From NCBI GenBank assembly GCA_037200985.1, contig JBBCGJ010000001.1, forward strand, positions 1,526,756 through 1,590,755: a stretch of DNA of 64,000 bases. Direction: 5' to 3'. Below, in pieces: positions 58,387 to 64,000 of this stretch. The DNA comes from Rhizomicrobium sp. (lineage in GTDB: Bacteria; Pseudomonadota; Alphaproteobacteria; Micropepsales; Micropepsaceae). The notes beneath the pieces are model-generated. The model saw only the letters and a list, made by a program, of their open reading frames with translations, made no database searches and had not been told where the DNA came from. The position numbers and the translations under genes are program-made. Positions within the stretch are counted from its first letter, which is position 1; each line of letters begins with the position of its first letter.

Positions 58387-59433
58387 CTAGCGCGGCGCCG
58401 AGAGGGACAGGCGGGCGTCGCGTTCGGTCTTCAGGCGGATCGCCTCGGACAGCGGGACGAGGACGAAACCGCGGGCGCCGGCGCGCGCCGTCCAGACCGC
58501 AAGCGCGGCCAGCGTCACGTCGTGCGGATGGCCGATGGCGATGGCGATGCCTTGCGCCCGGGCCCTGGCTTCGATCTCCGCAAGCTGGGCGCCGACCGCG
58601 CCGGCGGTCTGCTCGTCGTCGAGGAAGACGTCGCGGCCGGTGCTGGCGACGCCGAAGGCGCGCGCCACCGGAACGACCTGCGTCTCGGGCGTCGTGCGCG
58701 AGTCGAAGAAAAAGAGATGGCGCGCGGCGAGTTCCTCCGCGACCGGGATGAGCGTGGCGCGGTCCGCGGTGACGCGGCTTCCCATGTGGTTGTTGATGCC
58801 GATGGCGTCCGGCACGCGCGCGAGCGCGGCGACGACGCGGCGGCGGATCTCATCCGGCGCCAAGCCCGTGGTGAGCGCGGACGGCCCGGGATCGTGATCG
58901 CCTTCGGCCTGCATCGGCATGTGCAGCAGGATCTCATGGCCGCCGCGCTGCGCTTCGGCGGAGAGCCAGGGCGTCGCGTCGGCGTAGGGAAGGAAGGAGA
59001 GCGCGACGGCCTTCGGCAGGCGGAGCGCGCGGTCGGTGCGGGCGAGATCGGCGCCCAGATCGTCGATCACGATGGCGATCTTGGGCGGGCCGGCGGGCCT
59101 TTCCTCCGGCGCGGCGACGCGCGCGAGCAGCCAGTCGGGATAGTCGTGCGCCGTGACGGGGAAGAGGACCTGCGGCGCGAAGGGGCTGGGCTCGACGGGC
59201 GTCGTGAGGACGAGCGCGGCGACGGGCTCGCGCGGCGGGCTGCTGGCCTGCGCGGGGGCGATGCCCTCGGGCGTGACGATGGCGAGAAGCGCGGGGATGC
59301 CGGCGACGGCCTTCGCACCGCCGAGCGCGAGCGCCAGACCGAACAGCACGAAGAACGCCACATCGGCGCCGCGCATCAGGGCGCGCGGCGGCCTCGGGCG
59401 TTTGCGACGGCGAATCGGTTTGAGCCGATACAT
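58387..59433 (-). CDS. divergent polysaccharide deacetylase family protein
   Basis: The 348-residue protein has one membrane helix near residues 24-45 after a strongly basic N-terminus. A linker follows, then a divergent NodB-like domain: IAIVIDDLGADLARTDRAL with the DD motif, ILLHMPMQAEG, GINNHMGSR, FFFDSRTT and GIAIAIGHPHDVTLAAL. It matches DUF610/YibQ-type deacetylases, whose substrate is unproven. It converges with trpE, ending five bases after it. Confidence 0.8.
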   Translation of the reverse strand: MYRLKPIRRRKRPRPPRALMRGADVAFFVLFGLALALGGAKAVAGIPALLAIVTPEGIAPAQASSPPREPVAALVLTTPVEPSPFAPQVLFPVTAHDYPDWLLARVAAPEERPAGPPKIAIVIDDLGADLARTDRALRLPKAVALSFLPYADATPWLSAEAQRGGHEILLHMPMQAEGDHDPGPSALTTGLAPDEIRRRVVAALARVPDAIGINNHMGSRVTADRATLIPVAEELAARHLFFFDSRTTPETQVVPVARAFGVASTGRDVFLDDEQTAGAVGAQLAEIEARARAQGIAIAIGHPHDVTLAALAVWTARAGARGFVLVPLSEAIRLKTERDARLSLSAPR

Positions 59434-59516
59434 GGCTCTGTTGAACGCCGGAGGCGAGGCAAGTCAACGATGAGAACCGCAGGGTGACTCATGGGCTCCA
59501 GATATCTTCGATCCGT

Positions 59517-59627
59517 TGTCATCCGCCGTGAGTTCATAGCAACAGTGTGAGAACGCGGATCCAGATCAAATCCTGCGCCTGTGCTGCACGCGTCAACTGG
59601 GTGCCCCGCATTCGCGGGGCATGACAG
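59517..59627. repeat. intergenic palindromic repeat, family B
   Basis: The element has TTGTCATCCGCCG at the left and, at its right end, a strong hairpin GTGCCCCGCATTCGCGGGGC followed by ATGACAG. The middle holds AACGCGGATCCAG and CAACTGGG blocks shared with the copy at 15305. It fills the gap between the deacetylase gene and the HlyD gene; the rest of that gap shows nothing else. Confidence 0.7.
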
Positions 59628-59654
59628 CATTTTTGGGTTTGGCGAACTCTCCGC

Positions 59655-60740
59655 TCAAGGCTGGCGAAATTCAACCTTCACTTCCGCCGACAGGCCCGGG
59701 CGGAGGCGCGCGAGGTCGGGCTGGCCGGGGTCGAGGCGGATGCGAACAGGCACGCGTTGAACAATACGCGTGAAATTGCCGGTCGCGGGCTCGAAGGGCA
59801 GCAGCGAGAACTCCGAGCCGGAGCCGGGCGCGAAGCTTTCGACCTCGCCGTCCAGCGTGTCGCCGCCCAGCGCGTCGATGGTGACATGCGCCCTCTGTCC
59901 GACCAGCATGCGCGCGGTCTGCGTCTCCTTGAAATTCGCCACGACGTAGAGCGTGTCCATCGGCACGATGGTGAGAAGCTGCGTGCCGGGCTGGACATAT
60001 TCGCCGACCTGCACCTGGCGGTCGCCGACCACGCCGTCGACCGGGCTGCGGATGACGGTGTGGGTGAGATTCTGCTGCGCGATGCTGAGCGCGGCGCGGG
60101 CGCGGGCGCGCGCGGCGACGAGCTGGGCGCGGGTCTGCTCGACCATGGCGAGCTGCTGCTGGCTGGCGGTGAAGCCGGCGCGGGACTTGTCGGCATCGGC
60201 GGCGGCGCTGGCGGCGGTGGCGCGCACCTGCTCGGCCTGCTGGCGCGAGACGTCGCCGCCGGCGACCAGCATGTCGAAGCGCTTGCGGTCGGCCGCGGCG
60301 CGGGCGTTCTCCGCATCGGCGGCACGGATCGAGGCAGCGGCCGCGGCGGCGTTGGCGGCGGCGAGATTGCGCTGCGCGGCGAACTGGCCGAGCGCGGCCT
60401 CGGCGGTCTGCACATCGGCCTTGGCCGAGGCGAGATTCTGCGCGTATTCCTCGTCGTCGATGCGCACCAGCGGCTGGCCCGCGCGGACCTTCTGGTTGTC
60501 GCGCACCAGGATCGCCGCAACGAGGCCATGGACCTTCGGCGCAACCAGCGTGGAATCGGCCTTCAGATAAGCGTCGTCGGTGGCGACGCTGGAGGCCGGC
60601 AGCGCGATCCACCAGGCGCCCGCGAGCGCCAGCGCGATCGCCGCGCCCGCCACGATCAGCGCGCGGCGCGGGATGCTTCGCCCTCGCACCGCCACGGGCG
60701 GCGCGGCGACGACGGTCTCTTCGAACGCCGCCGCGCTCAC
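59655..60740 (-). CDS. HlyD/EmrA-type membrane fusion protein
   Basis: The 361-residue protein has one N-terminal membrane helix (residues about 28-45) and the TDDAYLKADSTLVAPKV barrel-entry segment. A periplasmic coiled coil spans residues about 95-200 (Ala/Arg/Gln-rich), followed by the lipoyl-like VIRSPVDGVVGDRQVQVGEYVQPG. This matches EmrA-type adaptors that pair with a DHA2-family MFS pump and an outer-membrane TolC channel. The start is GTG 60740, overlapping the thioesterase stop by four bases. Its pump partner lies on the opposite strand at 61857. Confidence 0.88.
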   Translation of the reverse strand: MSAAAFEETVVAAPPVAVRGRSIPRRALIVAGAAIALALAGAWWIALPASSVATDDAYLKADSTLVAPKVHGLVAAILVRDNQKVRAGQPLVRIDDEEYAQNLASAKADVQTAEAALGQFAAQRNLAAANAAAAAASIRAADAENARAAADRKRFDMLVAGGDVSRQQAEQVRATAASAAADADKSRAGFTASQQQLAMVEQTRAQLVAARARARAALSIAQQNLTHTVIRSPVDGVVGDRQVQVGEYVQPGTQLLTIVPMDTLYVVANFKETQTARMLVGQRAHVTIDALGGDTLDGEVESFAPGSGSEFSLLPFEPATGNFTRIVQRVPVRIRLDPGQPDLARLRPGLSAEVKVEFRQP

Positions 60741-61183
60741 TTGTCGAACACCAGGCAGGTGGTCGTGGCCGTGGCGCAGAGCTTGCCGTTCTTGTCGAGC
60801 AGGCGGCCTTCGGCGAAGGCGGCGCGGCGGCCGAGCGAGATCACCTTGCCCTCGGCACGGACGGGACCGGAGGCGTCGCTCAGCGCGCGGTGATACGCGA
60901 CCTTGAGTTCGAGCGTGGTATAGCCCTGCCCCGCCGCAAGACGCGTATGCACGGCGCATCCCATCGCGGAATCGAGCAGCGTGGCGGCGTATCCGCCATG
61001 CACCGAGCCGATAGGATTATAGACGTCCTTCGACGGGTGGCCTTCGAAGACGACATAGCCTTCCTCAACCTCGATCGGCTTGAAACCCATGAGATGCGCG
61101 ATGCCGCGGTAGTCCGAGGCGCCGGTCATCAACGCGCGAATCTGGTCGATGCCGGCGGGACGGTCGAGGACGGGATTGCTCAT
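60737..61183 (-). CDS. PaaI-like hotdog-fold thioesterase
   Basis: The 148-residue protein shows the hotdog thioesterase family features: NPIGSVHGGYAATLLDSAMG near residue 60, and the closing EGRLLDKNGKLCATATTTCLVFDK. These enzymes cleave acyl-CoA or aryl-CoA thioesters. The gene is translationally coupled to both neighbours: its ATG overlaps the TetR stop (ATGA) and its stop overlaps the HlyD start (GTGA). Presence within an efflux operon suggests that it modifies or clears the efflux substrate, but that is inference. Confidence 0.85.
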   Translation of the reverse strand: MSNPVLDRPAGIDQIRALMTGASDYRGIAHLMGFKPIEVEEGYVVFEGHPSKDVYNPIGSVHGGYAATLLDSAMGCAVHTRLAAGQGYTTLELKVAYHRALSDASGPVRAEGKVISLGRRAAFAEGRLLDKNGKLCATATTTCLVFDK

Positions 61184-61794
61184 TTGGGTACCTCGCTTGC
61201 AAGCTCGCGGTCGGTGAGGCCGAGCCGCGCCTTGATGCCGGAACGCGTGGAGGCGAGCATCTCATCGGAGAGCGAACGGTCCGAGATCGAGCGCGACAGA
61301 GCCACCGCGCCGGCCATGGCGGACAGGATGGACGGCGCGAGCTGTTCGGCATCCGCGACGCCCGCGGCCGTCATGCGCCGGGCGAGCATGTCGACCAGCG
61401 ATTTCAGGCCGGCCTCGAAGGCGGCGCGGATCCGCTTGGACTGGCGCGGCATGTCGGAGTTGAGCGCGGTGACGGGGCAGCCATTGGCCGGATCGTCGCG
61501 ATGCCGTTCGCCGACATAGAAATCGATATAGGTCGCCAGCGCATGCTTGGGCGGCAAGCCTTCGAGCAGGCGCTCGACCCGGTGGCGCGAGCGCGCGAAG
61601 ACGTCGGCCAGCGTCTCGTTGACGAGCGCGTCCTTCGACTTGAAATGCGCATAGAAGCCGCCATGCGTCAGACCGGCGGATTTCATCACGCCCGCCACGG
61701 AGAGCCGGTCGGGGCCCTTCTCGCGGAGCTCGACGGCGGCGGCCTTCAGCAGGGCCTTGTGGGTGTCGTCCTTGTGGGTCTGGGTGTAGCGCAT
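61180..61794 (-). CDS. TetR/AcrR family regulator of the efflux locus
   Basis: The 204-residue protein has the TetR DNA-binding domain (KAAAVELREKGPDRLSVAGVMKSAGLTHGGFYAHFKSKDAL) and a C-terminal ligand domain with the TetR_C motif GCPVTALNSDMPRQS. It heads a TetR-thioesterase-HlyD minus-strand operon with four-base overlaps at each junction and is divergent from the DHA2 pump. It probably represses both transcripts from the palindrome at 61813-61842. Confidence 0.9.
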   Translation of the reverse strand: MRYTQTHKDDTHKALLKAAAVELREKGPDRLSVAGVMKSAGLTHGGFYAHFKSKDALVNETLADVFARSRHRVERLLEGLPPKHALATYIDFYVGERHRDDPANGCPVTALNSDMPRQSKRIRAAFEAGLKSLVDMLARRMTAAGVADAEQLAPSILSAMAGAVALSRSISDRSLSDEMLASTRSGIKARLGLTDRELASEVPK

Positions 61795-61812
61795 CTTGCG
61801 TTCCCTCGGTCG

Positions 61813-61842
61813 CGGATTGTATGATACGCATAATATAATCCG
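61813..61842. promoter_or_regulatory. putative TetR operator between divergent efflux genes
   Basis: An imperfect palindrome of two 12-base arms with a six-base spacer lies in the 62-base gap. The left arm is CGGATTGTATGA and the right arm, read on the other strand, is CGGATTATATTA; 10 of 12 positions agree. It sits in an A/T-rich patch that may also carry -10 elements of both promoters. It is the natural target of the adjacent TetR protein. Confidence 0.65.
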
Positions 61843-61856
61843 TCAAGGGGTCCCAT

Positions 61857-63440
61857 GTGAGCGCCGCCGGCCTGTTCGCCCGATCGACTCCCGTCGCGGA
61901 ATACAGCCATGGCCGCAAGCTCCTGATCTTCGGGATCATGGCATTCGGCCAGTTCATGGCGCTGCTCGACATCCAGATCGTGGCCGCGTCGCTGAATTCG
62001 ATCCAGGACGGGCTGTCGGCCGGGCCGGACGAGATCGCCTGGGTGCAGACCGCCTATCTGATGGCGGAGATCATCATGATCCCGCTGGCCGCCTATCTCA
62101 GCCAGGCCCTGTCGACGCGCTGGCTGTTCACCGCCTCGGCGGTGCTGTTCACGCTGGCGAGCCTGCTCTGCGGCATGGCGTGGAGCATCCAGTCGATGAC
62201 GATCTTCCGCGCCCTGCAGGGCTTCGTCGGCGGCGCCATGGTGCCGACCGTGTTCGCCACCGGGTTCACGATGTTCACCGGCAAGGAGCGCGCGATGATC
62301 CCGGCGATCCTGGGCGTGGTTTCGACGCTGGCGCCGACGCTGGGCCCGACGGTGGGCGGCTGGATCACCGATGTCGCGAGCTGGCATTGGCTGTTCTTCG
62401 TCAATGTCGTTCCTGGCGCCTTCATCGCCATCGCGCTGCCGCTGCTCGGCAAGGTGGACGAGCCCAACCTCGCCATGCTCAAGCGGATCGACTGGCTGCA
62501 TGTGATCTCGCTCGCGGTGTTCCTGGGCTGCCTGCAATATGTGCTGGAGGAAGGGCCGCGCCATCAGTGGCTCGAGGACCGGAACATCGTGACGGTAGCC
62601 TGGATCTCCTTCGTCGGCGCGCTGGTGTTCTTCGAGCGCAGCTTCTATTCGGCGCTGCCGGTGTTGAAGCTGACGCCGTTCCGCCGGCCGACCTTCGCCA
62701 TCGCCTGCGTGCTCAGCGTCATCATCGGCATGGGGCTCTACGGCGCGACCTATCTGACACCCATCTTCCTGGGGCGCGTGCGCGGCTTTTCGAGCCTGGA
62801 GATCGGGACCACGGTGTTCATCACCGGCGTCTTCATGTCGTTCGGCGCGCCGCTGGCCGCACGGCTGACGACGGTGCTCGACCAGCGCATCGTCATCGCG
62901 TTCGGATTCTCGCTGTTCGCGCTGGCATGCTGGCTGTTCTCCGGCATCACGCCGGTCTGGGGATTCTGGGAGATGTTCTGGCCGCAGGCGATCCGCGGCT
63001 TTGCGATCCTCCTGTGCATCGTGCCCTCGGTCGGCATGGCGCTGAACGGCGTGCCGCAGGAGGAGCTGCGCTATGCCTCCGGGCTGTTCAACCTGATGCG
63101 CAATCTGGGCGGCGCGATCGGCATCGCGATCGCGTCCACGCTGCTGCAGGACTATGGCCGCATCCATGGCGAGCGGCTGGGCGAGGCGATGAACCACGCC
63201 AATACCAGCATGCTCGCGCCGATGGTCGGGCGGCTGGCGGGCCGCGGCGCCGACGCGGCGCATGCCAAGCTCGTCCTCTCGGGCGAGATCACGCAATACG
63301 TCACGGGCCAGGCGCTGACCCAGGCGTTCCAGGACGTGTTCTATCTGCTGGCGGTGGCGTTCGTGCTGGGTCTGGCGATCGTGCCGTTCGCGAAAGTGCC
63401 GAAGCTGACCAACGACGCGCCGCCGGCGGAGGCGCATTAG
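61857..63440 (+). CDS. DHA2-family MFS efflux pump (EmrB-type)
   Basis: The 527-residue protein has 14 predicted helices and the DHA2 signatures FMALLDIQIVAASLNSIQDGL near residue 35 and WVQTAYLMAEIIMIPLAAYLS. It also has motif C-like GPTVGGWITD near 165 and a late ASGLFNLMRNLGGAIGIAIAS segment. EmrB proteins export drugs and hydrophobic acids with an EmrA adaptor. The start is GTG 61857, since an ATG two bases earlier reads directly into TGA. It is divergent from TetR. Confidence 0.9.
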   Translation: MSAAGLFARSTPVAEYSHGRKLLIFGIMAFGQFMALLDIQIVAASLNSIQDGLSAGPDEIAWVQTAYLMAEIIMIPLAAYLSQALSTRWLFTASAVLFTLASLLCGMAWSIQSMTIFRALQGFVGGAMVPTVFATGFTMFTGKERAMIPAILGVVSTLAPTLGPTVGGWITDVASWHWLFFVNVVPGAFIAIALPLLGKVDEPNLAMLKRIDWLHVISLAVFLGCLQYVLEEGPRHQWLEDRNIVTVAWISFVGALVFFERSFYSALPVLKLTPFRRPTFAIACVLSVIIGMGLYGATYLTPIFLGRVRGFSSLEIGTTVFITGVFMSFGAPLAARLTTVLDQRIVIAFGFSLFALACWLFSGITPVWGFWEMFWPQAIRGFAILLCIVPSVGMALNGVPQEELRYASGLFNLMRNLGGAIGIAIASTLLQDYGRIHGERLGEAMNHANTSMLAPMVGRLAGRGADAAHAKLVLSGEITQYVTGQALTQAFQDVFYLLAVAFVLGLAIVPFAKVPKLTNDAPPAEAH

Positions 63441-63447
63441 AGAAGCG

Positions 63448-63468
63448 ACCCTGCCTCAAGGGGAGGGT
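63448..63468. repeat. intergenic repeat fragment, family C end module
   Basis: The sequence ACCCTGCCTCAAGGGGAGGGT forms a hairpin and matches the right-hand end of the family C element at 11808-11959. It lies between two convergent genes. Confidence 0.55.
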
Positions 63469-63472
63469 AAAT

Positions 63473-63938
63473 TCAGCGGACCGAAACGATGTCCAGTTCC
63501 AGCGGTGGCTTGCGGTTTGCGACTTCGACCGTCTCGCCGGCGCGGGCGCCCATCAGGGCCTGGGCAATCGGCGAGACATAGGAGATACGACCCTGGGCGG
63601 GATCGGCTTCGTCCTCGCCGACGATCTGGAACGTCTCCGGCGGGCCGCCATGACGGCGAAAGACGACCTCGGAGCCGAAGCCCACTTCGCTGTCATCCGC
63701 CTGGTGGTCGACAAGCTGGGCGCTGGCGCGGCGCGCCGTCCAGTAGCGCAGATCGCGCAGGATGCGCGCCTTGTCGTCGTCGGCCGGGCCGGCGCCGAGC
63801 TTCGTTGAGCTCGAACAGCTTCTGCTCCATCAGGCGCAGGCCGCGCGGCGTGACGAGATTGGCGCCGCTCCCGACACGAAGCTCGGGCGGAGCGTCAGGC
63901 GGGGCGTCGTCGCGTTCGCGGACAAAGGCGCGGCTCAT
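63473..63938 (-). pseudogene. GreA-family transcription factor, frameshifted
   Basis: The N-terminal part (from ATG 63938, AAGGAAAG ribosome-binding site) reads GANLVTPRGLRLMEQKLFEL, then N-E-A. It is followed by a frame change near 63810, where the coding strand has one base too many (or two too few). In the other frame the protein resumes as DDDKARILRDLRYWTARRAS, then EVGFGSEVVFRRHGG, GRISYVSPIAQALMGAR and GETVEV, typical of GreA/GreB-type factors. Total length 466 bases is not a multiple of three. Repaired, it would encode about 155 residues. A sequencing error is an alternative. Confidence 0.8.
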
Positions 63939-64000
63939 GGTGCTTTCCTTGGAATGGGAAAACAGGAAACCGGCGTCACGCGATATTGTTCCTCTATGCC

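Overview
The window is a GC-rich (mid to upper 60s percent by eye), densely coded chromosomal segment of an alphaproteobacterium. The strongest phylogenetic signal is gene order: lpd, pdhC, pdhB (with an N-terminal lipoyl domain), pdhA, ftsB-like, eno, kdsA, pyrG, secG, tpiA, ppiD-like and trpE, all in a classical alphaproteobacterial succession. A DUF2336 protein, an FTR1/cupredoxin pair and abundant short palindromic intergenic repeats fit the same class. A Micropepsales/Rhizomicrobium-like lineage is a guess from style only. No rRNA, tRNA, CRISPR array, prophage or replication origin was seen.

Layout. 0-11.8 kb: envelope genes (AsmA, YihY/BrkB, Sel1-repeat coiled-coil protein, FTR1 iron permease with a cupredoxin-like partner, a family 2 glycosyltransferase coupled to an outer-membrane barrel, a small OmpA/OmpW-like barrel, a TetR regulator and a secreted TPR protein). 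11.9-18.5 kb: catabolic genes (CO-dehydrogenase/xanthine-dehydrogenase-type large subunit, class II aldolase, glycerol kinase, SnoaL-like protein) and DUF2336. 18.5-22 kb: a decayed parDE-like module, moaA-nadK, and a response regulator/HPt pair. 22-31.9 kb: Nudix, MFS, lytic transglycosylase, HIT, then a CDP-alcohol transferase-like / ThiO-like / Ca2+:cation exchanger-like operon, gamma-glutamyltransferase, and ctaG plus SCO for cytochrome oxidase assembly. A previously easy-to-miss 56-codon AbrB-like gene overlaps ctaG.

32-43.3 kb: the pyruvate dehydrogenase/enolase/KdsA core, with two lodgers inside the pdh block (a GFA-family protein and a DUF3667 protein). 43.3-48.6 kb: an accessory insert between kdsA and pyrG, comprising a Wza-like export protein, a small membrane ORF coupled to a cytochrome P450, an NlpC/P60-like hydrolase, a complete IS630-family element with a probable -1 frameshift, a HigBA-like toxin-antitoxin pair with a palindromic operator, and a DUF4145 protein. 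48.6-59.4 kb: pyrG, a secreted Cys/His protein, secG, a degenerate receiver protein, tpiA, PpiD-like foldase, trpE and a divergent polysaccharide deacetylase. 59.6-63.4 kb: a TetR-controlled EmrAB-type efflux locus in which the two pump halves lie on opposite strands. The window ends in a frameshifted GreA-family gene.

Cross-cutting observations. At least three families of hairpin-forming intergenic repeats recur, and one copy seems to have been absorbed into the coding sequence of pdhC. Two genes are broken by frameshifts (parE-like toxin, GreA-like factor). Two receiver-domain proteins share a post-receiver motif, one with all catalytic residues and one with Asp to Glu and Lys to Arg replacements. 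No single locus is an obvious new defence or secretion system. The best candidates for new biology are the ctaG/AbrB coupling, the pseudo-receiver, the catalytic-base-lacking CDP-alcohol transferase operon, and the glycosyltransferase/barrel pair. All functions are assigned by reading motifs and are not database-verified.
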